Part shown: piece by piece, positions 43,541-55,724 of the stretch
Numbering within the stretch: position 1 is the stretch's first letter
Layout: the number at the start of each line of letters is the position of its first letter
DNA from: Ottelia alismoides
Taxonomy: Eukaryota > Streptophyta > Magnoliopsida > Alismatales > Hydrocharitaceae
Reading direction: 5' to 3'
NCBI GenBank assembly: GCA_037367405.1
Contig: JAZKJV010007246.1
Span: 466,001 to 530,000 of the forward strand
DNA length: 64,000 nucleotides
Position numbers and translations under genes: made by a program
Notes under the pieces: generated by a model
What the model saw: only the letters and a program-made list of their open reading frames with translations
What the model was told of the DNA's origin: nothing
Databases searched by the model: none

Positions 43541-45111
43541 TTTGCTAGTCCCTTAGCAAACTCTTATTTAAAAAAGAAGTGAGACTAAGAAAGGAATGAA
43601 AAGAAAAGGAATCAAGGTTGATTATCAATCTTATCTCCATTAAATTGGAATATGGAGCTCAGTCAGACCTTTGGATTATTAATTTGGTGTAACCTTATTG
43701 GAAAATAGGTTTAAGACTCAACGACCTCCAAGTTCCATAGTTTTATTGTCAAGACTCCTCCATAAACCAGGTTAGAACAAGTATACATATGCAAACTCAT
43801 ATGACTATGCATCTTTCCTTGTACTGAGTAAGTGATATGTAGCTCCCCATCTCAGAAATGACAAAGTAACAACCTCCCTAAACAAGGTAACTCTAATTCC
43901 TAAGTCTAGCAACTCTTTCCTCGAGGAGCAGGGTATTCCCTTCGTAGTTCAAGTTCAACCAGCTCAAGAAGAGGGGAATGAAAAGAATGGACCATGACTA
44001 GTGTAGCCACGTATCCCTGGGAGCTTAAGCAGTGTACCTAAGTCTCTCGTTGCAAGTTTCATGAGATGAGAAGGTGTAAAACACAAGGTTTGCTCTATTA
44101 ACTAAATACACTTCAACAAACATTTAATTTTCAATCAGGCCTGCCCACTTTTTTAAAGTTTTTCATACTTTTGCATAATTTTTTTGATGTAGACATGTAC
44201 AACATATCTAAATGGTGCATCATATACATAAGAAGTTTTTCTTCTTGAGTCAGAAGACTATCCCTCTTTTGAAGCATTATTGCACCCACAACTCCTATCT
44301 TTAGACCTCAACACTGCTAGACCAAGTTGAGGCGCACATCCCTCCCTAAAGGAAGATGAGAGGTGCTGCCTAGAAATACCACCCTCGTATGATACCCCAA
44401 GAAAAAGAATTCTTCCATCTCAACATATCATCGTGTTGAGCAAGCTGTAAGGTGCTGGTACAAGTCTAGCCATTGTATCTGAGAGTCATGCTTGCGTTGT
44501 TAAATGTTACTTAGGCTCATCAAGATGACATGTAAAAATGGACTAGTGGACTCAAAGAATTATGTCACTAATGGACCTGAAAAGTCTTAACCCCAACTCC
44601 TATAAGGTTCCTCTGAAGTTAAGTCGATTAAGGTCTTAACCAAGCTATATTATCCAATTTAGTTCCACACTAGTTTAAATATCAACTATGATTCAGAAGA
44701 ATATACATGCCAAAATGTACAAAAACTCTTTTTATGTAATTTTCAAAATATGCAAATTTTTATGGAATTTTTAAATGCAAGGAAAAAGGAAAAGTTTTGC
44801 AAACTTTTTACAAACATTCACAAATAGATTTTTGCAAGCTTTTATTTTTCAAACATCTTTAGAAAAAACGTACTATATACATAATTTTGATACAAAAATA
44901 TTTACATAAATTTTACAATCAAAATATTTATACAAACATTTATTCAAAAATAGTTTTTGTAAAAGGTTTTGACAAACATCTATGTGTGAGAAAGACTTTT
45001 ATACACAAGAAGAATTTTAAATTTTTTTGTGAGTTTTAGTTTGTAAGTTTTTAGCCATATTATCTACTAAAACACTCACACAAAGTATGAGTTATGGCTA
45101 AAGTATATATA

Positions 45112-45129
45112 TACACACACACACACACC
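45112..45129. repeat. (AC)n microsatellite
   Basis: A run of about nine AC repeats following an AT run, within the first tandem unit of C. The second unit lacks it (atatatataccatat near 47207), so it expanded after the duplication. Confidence 0.8.
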
Positions 45130-45139
45130 ATATATACAT

Positions 45140-45485
45140 CACCCCCTATACTTAGCTTGAACGATGTCCTCAGAGTAATCAAAGAGCGATGAAAGTAAGA
45201 CATAACTCATGCTGAGTATTGGGGATTGAAAAGTAAGCTATACTATAATGACAAAAGAAAGTAATGATTAGAGGTCGGTGATTCCCCTATACTCGAGATC
45301 AAGTAAATATAAGTATAGACGTCTGAACACAAGGGAAAAATCGAGGGATAGGATTACCTCCCCTATATTTAGGGTAAAATGTTCCTAAGTATAGGCATCA
45401 AAACATAGGTAAAAAGAGTCAAATTAATACTCACTAGTCTGATACCCCCCATATACTTAGGGCAAGGTGCATCCTAAGTATATCA
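45140..45485 (-). repeat. PPT-like hairpin chain in tandem unit 1 of element C
   Basis: Four decayed motifs: accccctatacttagc near 45142; cccctatactcgag...tataagtatag near 45284-45320; ctatatttaggg/cctaagtatag near 45362-45398; catatacttaggg/cctaagtata near 45451-45482. Order and spacing are as in A and B. Confidence 0.75.
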
Positions 45486-45639
45486 TAATCATAAGATGAA
45501 GATAGGGTGTTGAGACAAAAGAATGTGTGATATGGACAATTAGATATATACAGTTGCAGAAGAGAAGTGATAATCAGGCATGAGATGCAAATGATGTGAG
45601 CCAAAGACCACATCTCATGCAAAATGAATAGGGTCAACA

Positions 45640-46490
45640 TCAACGATTAGCGCATCATGATCAAGATATGCTTTCATGTGTTGGTCATTAACCCGATTGT
45701 GGAATCAGATGATTACTCAGATATGTCAATGCTTCCGTTGTCGTGCACCTTTCTGACCTAGTATGGTCCCTTCCATTTTCTTTGTAACTTCCTTGGAAAT
45801 AATCTCAAGCTAGCATCAAATGGCGATACTCTATGGCTCGCCTTAAACTGTTTATGTCTGATATGAGAATCATGCCATTTCTTCACTCTCTCCTTATACT
45901 GTTGACTACTTGAAAAGGTTGTATCTCTCAACTCCTCTAGGCTGCCAACTCTACTTTACTCTGATCTCCTATACTCTTGGGATCCAATAATAACTCCAAG
46001 ACTTCCCATAGTGACTTCTGCTTAATCTCCACAGGTAATTAGCATGGGTTTCTATAAACGAGATGAAAGGGAGATGTACCCAACGACGTCTTGAAGGAGG
46101 TCCGATAGGCCCACCAGGCTGAGTCCAAAAGTTGTGACCAATCCTTTCATTCTAGGTAAACGACCTTCTGCAATATAGTCATGATCTCCATGTTTGATAC
46201 TTCAGCAAGACCATTCATCTGAGGGTGATATGGAGTAGCAACACGATGGTCAATGTTGAACTGATTAGCAAGGACTCATACCTTGTCGTTGATAAAATGA
46301 GTCCCCCTGTCTGATATCAACACTCAAGGTACCTCGAACCGTGAAATGATAATTTTCATCAAGAATCAACAAACGGTCTAAGCATATCTAGTTCGAGCGG
46401 GGATGGCCTCAATCCTACGACTCACATATCAACAAAAATCAGAATGTCCTTGAATCCTTGAGTCTTAGGGAATGTACCCATGAAATCAAC
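45640..46490 (-). pseudogene. Element C integrase C-terminal remnant, copy 1
   Basis: Nucleotide-level match to the end of element A and B pol: GPY-region complement near 45755, the tccttatactg segment, and complements of YHPQTNG (near 46205) and of the [11 protein letters not shown] regions (46310-46490). Many frameshifts and substitutions; no frame exceeds about 70 codons. The active-site context is lost. Confidence 0.7.
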
Positions 46491-48590
46491 ACCCCATGCA
46501 ACCAAAGCCAAAGAATACTGCCTCTTCAACGCCTCATCCGTGTTGAGCTGCATGTAAGGTGCTAGTCCAAGTCAAGCCATTATCTTTGGGAGTCACGTAT
46601 GCATTGTTAAGTGTTCTGCTTAGGCTCATCAAGATGACATGTGAACATGAACAAGTGGACTCAAAGAATTAAGCCACTAATGGACCTGAAAAGTCTTAAC
46701 CCCAACTCCAATAAGTTTCCTCTGAAGCTAAGTGGATTAAGGTCTTAACCAAGATCCATTTTCCAATTTAATTGCAGACTAGTTTAAATGCCAACTATGA
46801 TTAAGAAGAATATACAAGCCAAAATGTACAAAAACTCTTTTTATGAATTTTCAAAATATGAAAATTTTTATTAAAATTTTGAGTGCAAGGAAAAAGGAAA
46901 AGTTTTGCAAAATTTTACAAACATTTACAAACAGATTTTTGCAAACTTCTATTTTTGAAACATTTTTTTAAAAATTGTACTCTATACATAATTTTGATAC
47001 AAAAATATTTACAAAAAATTATAATCAAAATATTTTTACAAACATTCATAAAAAAACAGTTTCTACAAAAGTTTTTTATATACATCTATGTATAAGAAAG
47101 ACTTTTATATGCAAGGAGAGTTTTATTTTTTTATTTTTAGTTTATGATTTTTTAGCCATATTTTCTCTTAACACAATCACACAAAGTACGAGTTATGGCT
47201 AAAGTATATATATACCATATATAAGACACCCCCTATACTTAGCTCGAACGATGTCCTCAAAGTTATCAAAGAGCGATGAAAGGAAGACATAACTCGTGCT
47301 GAGTATTGGGAAGTGAAAAAGAAAGCTATACTATAATGATGAAAGAATGTAAAGAATAGAGGTCGGTAATCCCCCTATACTCATGATCGAGTAATCCTAA
47401 TTATAGACTTCTGTACACAAGGGGAAAAATGAGGGATATGATTAACAGGGTTTACCTCTCCTATACTTAGGATAAAATATCCCAATGTATAGGCAACAAA
47501 ACAGAGGAAAAAAGAATCAAATAAATACTCACTAGTCGGATCCCCCCTATACATAGGGTAAGGTGCACCCTAAGTATAGCATAATCATAAGATGAAAACA
47601 GGGAGTTTAGACAAAGGAGTGTGTGATATGGACAACGGTATCTATACAACTTCAGAAGAGAAGTGATAATCAAGCATGAGATGCAAATGATGCGAGTCAA
47701 AGACCACATCTCATGCAAAATGAATATGGTCAATGTCAACGACGAGCGGATTATGATCAAGATATGGCTTCAGGCGCTGACCGTTAACCTGAAAGGTAAA
47801 ATCAGATGATAACTCAGATATGTTGTTGCTTCCGTTGTCGTGTACCTTTCTGAAGAAGTACTGTCCCTTCTATTTTCTCTGTAACTTCCCTGGAAATAAT
47901 ATCAACCTAGCATCATATAGCCACACTCTCTGGATAGGCTCAAACTATTTATGGATGATATGAGAATCATGCCATATCTTCACTCTCTCCTTATACTGTA
48001 GGCTACTTGAAAAGCTTATATCTCTCAACTCCTCCATGGCTGCCAACTTTGCTTTCCTCTAATTTCATATACTCTTGGGATCCAATAATAACTTCGTGAC
48101 TGCCCATAGTGACTTGTGCTTGATCTCCATAGGTAAATGGCATGGCTTGCCATAAACGAGATGAAAGGGAGATATACCCAACAATGTCTTGAAAGATGTG
48201 CGATATGCCCACAAGACTGAGTCCCAAAGTTGTCACCAATCCTTTCGGTTTGGGCAGACGACCTTCTGCAATAGAGTCTTGATCTACCTGTTCGATACTT
48301 CAGCAAAGTTTAAGGGTGATATGGAGTGGCAAAATAGTCGTCAATGATGAACTGGTTAGAAAGGGACCTTACCTTGTCATTGATAAAATGAGTCCCCCCG
48401 TCTGATATCAACATTCTAGGAACACCGAACTGTGAAATGATATTTTTCCTCAAAATCTTCAAACAATCTTAACATCTGTGGTTCGGGCGGGGATGGCCTC
48501 AACCCAATGACTCACATAATCAACAACAAGTAGAATGTACTCGAATCCCTGACTCTTCAGGAATGGACCCATGAAATCGATACCCCATGC
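46491..48590 (-). repeat. Tandem unit 2 of element C
   Basis: Second 2.1-kb copy, diverged from the first by scattered changes. Its hairpin chain is at 47228-47585, including ctatacatagggtaagg...ccctaagtatag near 47547-47578. It ends at the same integrase position (ataccccatgc) and is followed by accaagccaaagaatt, the start of a third partial copy. Confidence 0.75.
47725..48590 (-). pseudogene. Element C integrase C-terminal remnant, copy 2
   Basis: Same integrase end as copy 1, in the second unit. It is slightly better preserved at the DNA level (for example acgaccttctgcaatagagt near 48257 and atggcctcaacccaatgac near 48494) but full of frame breaks. Confidence 0.7.
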
Positions 48591-49997
48591 TTACCAAGCC
48601 AAAGAATTTCCTCCTCAACACCTCATCCGCGTTGAGCTACATGTGAGGTGATCGTCCAATAGATTAAGTTCAAAGAGCAAACAATAACAAAATATATAAG
48701 AAGAGAGGCTCAAATGCAAAAATCCCACTCAAATCACGCACATGCTTAAAACTCGACGCACATGGGTATAAATGCAATTTTCAAAAGTTAACATCTATTC
48801 ATTAACAACATAAAAGTTCCTAGAAAAACATGCAAATAACCCAAAACTCACGTGGTACTGCATATGCTACAAACGTAAAGGGACTAAAGTGCAAATAACA
48901 TAAACTCCAAGGTCAAAACTATAAAAGTATTGAACAACAATATTTATTTAATTGACTAAATAGGAAAGTGAAAACATACAGGGACAAACGGGAAATATAC
49001 CCATGTAGAAGCGTGCGGAGCACGTTGGAGTAGGCGCTGGTGTACGACTCTGATTGTCCTATGCTACAGATCTGATGGCACAGGTTCTGGTTGGGAACAT
49101 GTAGGGTAGATGCGCCAGAGGGCCTGATCTAACGACCAAAAAGTTGCTACGGTCGGCGTCTCTTATGGAATCTGGCAGAAGGGGGATCATCCAACGGTGC
49201 GGAGCAAGTATGCAAGAACTCCTCTTGGGCGAACTTCGATCGAGTGGGGGACGGGATCCACCGATCTAATGGAAGATCTAAGGGCTCCAACAGATTCGTG
49301 GAGGTACTCCGAGCCAGTTTGTGAGATGTAATTGAGACAATGATAGCTAAAAATGTGCGGCGATGGCTTCTCTCCTAGAGCTGCTCTGCCTAAGTAGCTG
49401 GCGGTCCAAATGGCCTTCCTCGCTTGCGTACTGTCCATCAAATAGTAGAGGGGATTTAGGGCTATGCTTCGGTCCTAGTTATTACAACTATAGAAGACAG
49501 AAGCAACGTAGGTGATGCTCGACTTCCAGCAGAATTGGGGGATGGAAGTCTAAGTCATAATCTCGCTCCGGTGAGTGAGATACAAGATGGATAGGTAGCG
49601 TAAGAAGGTGCATGGTGATTTGGTGAGTCGATCTAGCAGAATGATGAGGATGACGGGCTCCAGAACTGGTGGTCAGAGCCAACGAATGATGGCGGAGCGA
49701 AATGGAAAGAGTTGATCGAATAGGGAAAGTGCGAGGATAAAAGTGATACCTGAAGGTTGGAATGTGTTCTTAAGCTTTAGGCGAAGGTGGATGGGCTGGT
49801 CTTGTCCTCAACCAAGCCGCGGTTGGCCGTGAGGCTTCAAGCGGTGGAGCTCCGACCACGCAGTGAGCGTTGAGTCTCCAAGAACCTCTCAGTGATCCTA
49901 AACTGCTCCTCGAGTGTCTGTCACTCCACTAAAGGTATCTAGGGAAGAAAGGGTGTTCAAGGGACGAGCTTAGGGGCTAGAGGAGCAGAAGAGAGAC

Positions 49998-50003
49998 TTT
50001 ATA
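49998..50003 (-). promoter_or_regulatory. TATA box of element C 5' LTR
   Basis: TATAAA on the minus strand (gactttataggg on the plus), 212 bp downstream of the TTGACC palindrome. Confidence 0.6.
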
Positions 50004-50214
50004 GGGTTCTGTAGGTGTCAAGAATGATCGGAAGAAAGCACACAACTCTAGGAAGATTCATCCCTTCCAAAGAATCCGAGAGGATCACGAATCCTAGGAG
50101 GAGAACTGGGCGAAGTATTGAGGCATGAGACGATCGGAGTCGGGTGTGAAAATTCAGAGAAATGGCTCCAACGAGAGAGAGAGAGAGCACAACCCGACCC
50201 GGCTGGAATAGGAT

Positions 50215-50230
50215 GTTGACCGAGGTCAAC
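50215..50230 (-). promoter_or_regulatory. Inverted TTGACC pair in element C 5' LTR
   Basis: gttgaccgaggtcaac, identical to the core in B and D, although surrounding bases differ. It is damaged to gttggtcgaggtcaac in the other LTR (42700-42715). Confidence 0.65.
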
Positions 50231-51215
50231 GCTCCTTGCTGACCCAATCATAAATTCAGAATATACAAAATAAATGGAAACTCAATACAAAATAACAAAT
50301 GGATTTAAAATAAAAACTGTATAAAATGAAAAATGTTTATTATTTTTCGATGTATTTTCTATGATTTTTAATTATTTTTATGGAAAATGTAATAAGGTAT
50401 ATATAGTATGTAGCATTCTATATAGGTATATTATACAAACTTATATTATAACTGTGTATTATGTAAAAGTAGTTTTATTTTATTATTTTACACACATACT
50501 TTTATTTTGTATTTGATTTATTTACAAGATAATTTTAGGAAATAAAATAAGGTATATATAGTATGTAGCATTTTATACATTTATATTATACATATTTATA
50601 TTATAACTATCTATTATGTAAAAGTAGTTTTATTTTATTATTTTTACACACATACTTTTATTTTGTATTTGATTTATTTACAGCATAATTTTAGGAAATA
50701 AAATAATTTTTATTTTATTTTTATAAATTATTTAAGAGTATATAATAAAAAGTGGGTGTATAGTATACATGTGTATTTTTTACAAGGAATTGAGGATTTT
50801 ATTTTTACTTTTCTTCTCATTTTCTGATTTTTATTTTGTCTTTATATTATTCTAGGATTATACACAAGGGTGTAAAAAGAATAATTTGATTTTATTTTGT
50901 AAAACTAGTATGAGCAAGTATAGGTAATATTTACAACACAAAGTCAACCCTATCTCTCTCTACTTTTTTTTCTCTTGTGATCAGTTCAAGGCTTGACCTT
51001 CTCTTGGGATTTGGGTCACTCTGTATTTATTCTGAATACATCATACTTTTTATTTTCTTTTTATTCTTCTATTTAGCTAAAAACATGTTAATTGTGCATT
51101 ATTAACAAAGGTATGTAAATTGCTAAATAATTATATTTACAGGTATTCACATGATGTTTTGCCACAAAAAAGAGCTAAAATAAAAGAATAAAGTGTGAGA
51201 GTTGTGAATTCATCA

Positions 51216-51220
51216 CTTTA
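51216..51220. repeat. Target site duplication of element C (right copy)
   Basis: CTTTA, identical to 22770-22774. Confidence 0.9.
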
Positions 51221-53500
51221 CAAAGTTATATCTTCTCAAACTAACTCAAAATTAACCAAACTCACTCTTATTGTTCATAAAATTAAGTTATTTATTTAAT
51301 AAAGGTGGTTTCATTCGAGATTGAGTTAAGATGCAAAATTTGACTTTGGGTCATCATTGTGCTATATACTTGTATAGAATATACAATACATGTATTATTT
51401 ATTTTTTAACTTTCTTATATTTTTATATACATTTAAATAATATTCAAAACACATTCAAATGATAAAAGTAAAAGAAAACCATTAAAACACATTAAAAATA
51501 AATAATGTTATAGAATATTTATATATGTAAATTATACCTATAATATACTTGTAGAATATATGATTAATTAATTAGTAAACAAATAAAATCAGAAAATACA
51601 ATAAAAATATATAAACATGCATTGAAATAAGTTTTAAATATATCAAATACATGTACAAAATAATAATATAAATTACAAAATAAAAAATAAAATACCTTAT
51701 ACATAGGTAAATATACATATAATTACACTTGAAAAATTAATGCCTAATAAAATAACTTGTAAAAATAAATAAAAAGTATAATAAAATACTACATAAAATA
51801 ATAAACATTTTTTTAATGTATTGACTTTATTTAATTAATTCATTTATTATTTTATTGCATATTATTTGTTCTTTTAACTAATATTTTGTCTTTTAGTGCC
51901 TAACGACCCAATTAGGGTGAGTCCTTCTTGACCCTAGGTCAACTCCTTTGACTCTAGCCCTAACCCTGTCAGAATACTAAGCCCCACTTCTTCACCGATT
52001 TTCCCACCATGATACATGGCTCAATGCATTATGCCACTTTCATGAAAAATCTTGTCACTCCATCCCTCTTTTACGCTGACTCCTTACCTAGGGCCAATTT
52101 ATCCCGATTCACTCGCAAACCCTAGATGAAGTCGTCACTCTAGTAACTTGTACATATACTCACCTTCACCCCCATTTTGATAATGCCTCAGATCTTTACC
52201 AAGTCAAGTCGAGGCAAGTGACAACACCCTCCTCGTCTGATTTGCAACATGTTATAGGTACGAATGAGTTGATCCACCTACGTCGCCCATGCTCCCCCCA
52301 CAAGGCACATCGCTCCCAGAACTTTGACTATGTTTGAGCCCCTTTTATTTGCTTTATAGATAGTTTTAAATCCACGTTTCCTTTTTATGCTTTTATTTTA
52401 TGCATTTACTGTCTGTACTAGCATAGAATAACGATTTTAAGGTTTGATGAGAACTAGGCGCTGTCCATCGTATCTTCGTCGTGACCTCTTGTTCCAACTA
52501 GACGACCACTTCACCTTCTTCCCACTCACGTTCTCCACGTCACCAGCCCCTCCATTCACCCTGATCGAGCCGAGATCAAACGATCATCTCTCCTTCCTCT
52601 ATCCACCATTTAAGAGATCTGTCACAACCCATTTCCACTTTGTTTCAACCCAATAAAGCCTATGGACCTATTGTTTTTCCTTTCTTGAACTAACCATGCA
52701 GGCCAGGAGGGTCAAAGGCAACATTCGAGGCAATTTTGCAGGTCCCCACGCGAGGCGCCTTACCTTTTTTCATTGGACCCCCTATGGGGTTCTCTATTTA
52801 TTTTTATTCCATTAATGTCAATATTAAGTGTAATAGTTTTTTGAAAAATAGAAAGATGGACCTAGAATTTCTTGTTAATTGCAAAATACTCATTCCAATG
52901 ACAATTAAAATAGATTTATTTGGGCATTTTACATGATAGTTCCCTTGATATTGGTAGTGTGTTATGTAATACATATAAACTTTCGATAAATTACAAAAAA
53001 GGTCATTGCTAGCATTGAATTTTCTTTTTATTAATTTTACTTTAGGTCAGATTCTTAAAATATTCTTCTAATGCATATATTTTTATTAGGGCATTTTACC
53101 ATATTTTTCATTTTACTATTTCTTTTATTTATTAAAATTTCATAATAGGGCCTATATTCCCTATCTAGATATAAAAAAAATCACTTTTAAAAATTACAAA
53201 AATTGGAGTATATTTGTTTGTATATTTATATCTTCAGACATAAACAAAAAATATAAAAGAAAAACCTAAAAAATTAAATCCCAAAAAACTTATTAAAATC
53301 AATAAAATTTACATAAAAATCCAAATGTATTTATTTTTGTTTCTTTTTTCATTTTGTATCACATATTAGATGAAAAATATAAATTTGGAATATTTTGAGC
53401 TTATTATATATTTCTTAAATCCAAAAACTATTTCAGCCTATTATTATATTCCCTATTTTACCATATTTAAAAATTAAAAATATCCGAGTAAAGCAAAAAT
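51221..53500 (+). mobile_element. Probable plus-strand Athila-type LTR relic F
   Basis: The layout matches LTR A: AT-rich U3, an inverted pair of TTGACC boxes around CTA (51928-51942), a TATA-like tacatata (52151-52158) at the usual distance, a GC-richer block to about 52700, then AT-rich sequence with gggcattttac motifs like the U5 array. No ends or target duplication are found, and no internal region follows. Extent is approximate. Confidence 0.45.
51928..51942 (+). promoter_or_regulatory. Inverted TTGACC pair in relic F
   Basis: ttgaccctaggtcaa, 6-bp arms around CTA. The TATA-like sequence follows about 210 bp downstream, as in A. Confidence 0.5.
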
Positions 53501-53939
53501 TACAAGAAAAATTAGAAAAATAGAGAAAAATTTAGAAAGATAAAAATATTTTATTTTGTAAGTTTTGAGTATATATAACTATATTTATAGAAAGAAGACT
53601 TGATATAAACTATATACATTACTACCTATATATTATTAATATTAGTATTATTATTATAAGTACCTTAAATATATTTTAAAACCTTAAAAAAAGTAATGTT
53701 CTTATTTACATATCCTACATTTTTTACTATTTCCAATATATATCCTATATAATATCTATATTTTGTATATATTATCACCTATTGATATATATTATTATGT
53801 CCTACATATAAATAGAAATTACAAAATTAGAAAAACATAAAAATAAGATAAAAATAATAAAAATAAAATATAAAAATTAATACATAAAATTTATGTATAA
53901 TCAAAAACCCATAAAAATATCGTAAAATAAAAAGACATA
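53501..53939. other. AT-rich stretch, unresolved
   Basis: Very AT-rich, no reading frame. It lies between plus-strand relic F and minus-strand relic E and may be U5 of either. Confidence 0.4.
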
Positions 53940-55724
53940 GAGAAGAAGCCTAGGATTGACAATGATTAGCAAAAATTGATTTCTCAGTGCTTCTTATGTG
54001 TGACACTCTATTGTACTTACACCTATACACATATATAGTAGAGTTTAAAATCCTCTCTAACAAGAGGTCGAAGTGTTGTTACCACTTTGTCCTCACAACT
54101 CCTCTCTTAGTTTTGGTTAATAGCACATATCAAAATCAATTATCGCTAATGGACTTTTATAGAGGAAGAAAGAGAGGTAGAGGGTGGCATTGATAGATTG
54201 GATTATGTTTTGGTCATTTGATTATAACTGAAGATGGAGGGATAAAGAGATGAGATGAGGTCAATGTCCATTGGGAACTCAGTAGATGGCCATAGAGGAT
54301 ATGCAGCTATCGACGAGGATTGGGTCATCATGGTGGTTTTAGGGGATAGGGTTAGGTGAGGGAGTAGAGATGGCCGTTGGATTTATCACTAGTACGTTGC
54401 TTGGGCATGAAGGGGATGATGGAAGTTGCAGTGGTAGACATCCAATCATTGGTTGATCAGAAGATAAATGAGAAGAGGGTGGGCAAATGAGAGGGAGATG
54501 GTTGGGCGGAGGGATCAATAGAGAAAGGAGGAATAACAATGGAAGTACATCCACCATTGGATCCAGTGAGTAAGTTGGGTCATTGGATCAAAATCGATCC
54601 AACATCCTGGATCTTGGGTGCTGGAAGACAAAAGGGCACTGACCAGAAGTGGAGTAGGTTGACGAGGGTAACTAAGGTGGGCTAGTGAAGATAAGGACAT
54701 GTGACATTGACCATGATTTGACTATTGACCAATGCAAGGAATGAAATAAAATTAGGTCAAAAATATCAAGTGAACTTTGATGCAAAAATGCCCAACATGA
54801 AAAATATTCATCTAAATGCCATCTACAACGTTTATGAAGGACCCATATGCAAATGAAATGAAATGTGCAAGATGTATTCTTTTTATTGGTGATATCTTAT
54901 GTGTATAAAATATCAATTTTTGTAGTTTTGTGATTTTATTTAGTTTTCTTTGGATGAAAATTGCATGAACATCCAATATCATGTTAGATAATGTAATATA
55001 TATATATATATTAATATTTTTATGAGTTAACAAAAGTTCCGAAAAATTAGGGAAGTGGATTATATATTAGTGGACCAGGTTAGTAAGCACAAGTTAGAAC
55101 CGATATTTTTATTATTTTCTCATTTTTTGGATTTTGATTTTTATATGACTAATTAAAATATGAAATGAAATGAAAAAAAGGAAAAAGTAATACATTAAGA
55201 TTAATTAAATATGCACATGAAATGATAAATCAAAATAAAAAAAATTTACAGTGCACAATTAGGTTCCAATGTCCAATTTTCACTAATGGACTCCGATACT
55301 TTTGAATTTGCTTTTGATTTGTAGATATTCATATGTATATTAATTCAAAAATGAGTACAGTATTATACATCGCATGAGACGAATATCGTCATTTGCGGAT
55401 TTTTGTCTTGAAATTAGGGTTTGGGTTTATTTTCAGATGTGTAAAAGTTTGAATTTTTTGCATTTTTCTTTGATTAAGGTTAGTAATATGTACACAATGA
55501 AGTTAATATTATGTTAATTGAAGTTAGCATGAATTAACTAAAAATAAATGAAGTTAGGTGAAAATATGTAGATGAATATGAATACTGAAACAAATGCTAA
55601 TTTATATAAATTAGTTACAAGTGCATGAACATTAATTTTATGATATTAACATATGAATGAACCTAATTTCTTGGAACAAAGCTCTATTTTCTGCAAATTA
55701 GAGCGATGAATTATAGATTCATCA
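53940..55724 (-). repeat. Probable 3' LTR of relic E
   Basis: The right end at 55724 is gattcatca with a fold-back (gatgaat 55705-55711 against attcatc 55717-55723). It is followed by accccatatacttaaacc, the complement of a polypurine tract. A GC-richer block (about 54180-54720) precedes AT-rich U3. Two TTGACC boxes near 54707 and 54726 are not arranged as a palindrome. The left end is not defined. Confidence 0.6.

Larger units (their letters stand above)
44394..46490 (-). repeat. Tandem unit 1 of element C
   Basis: Runs from ccccaagaaaaagaattc to aatcaacaccccatgc. The next unit begins accaaagccaaagaatac. The join links integrase sequence (complement of the GIDFMGPF region) to the non-coding region. 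The identical kind of join recurs at about 48590, as expected from tandem duplication. Confidence 0.75.
43541..48654 (-). other. Element C internal remnant with tandem 2.1-kb units
   Basis: Starts with non-coding sequence parallel to B 12458-13360. From about 44394 two copies of a 2.1-kb piece follow in tandem, then a third, 60-bp start (about 48594-48654), and then the truncated 5' LTR. Each unit holds non-coding region, four hairpin motifs and the end of integrase. No full domain survives. Confidence 0.8.
22775..51215 (-). mobile_element. Element C: old minus-strand Athila-type relic, host of nested element A
   Basis: Ends TGATGA and TCATCA with a perfect CTTTA duplication define it. Excluding nested A (23080-40514) it is about 11 kb. 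Reading in its own direction: 5' LTR remnant (51215-48655), then two tandem 2.1-kb pieces of integrase end plus non-coding region, then a polypurine-like tract at 43525, then the full 3' LTR split by A. Gag, protease, RT and RNase H are entirely missing. It is a dead element, older than B by the look of its divergence. Confidence 0.88.
48655..51215 (-). repeat. Element C 5' LTR, truncated
   Basis: Parallels 41175-43524 of the other LTR, with TATA box 49998-50003, intact TTGACC palindrome 50215-50230, AT-rich U3 with a local duplicated segment (about 50396-50520 and 50546-50700), and outer end gaattcatca at 51215 before the CTTTA copy. About 0.75 kb of U5 and the primer site are missing. Divergence from the other copy is clearly larger than in A. 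Confidence 0.85.
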
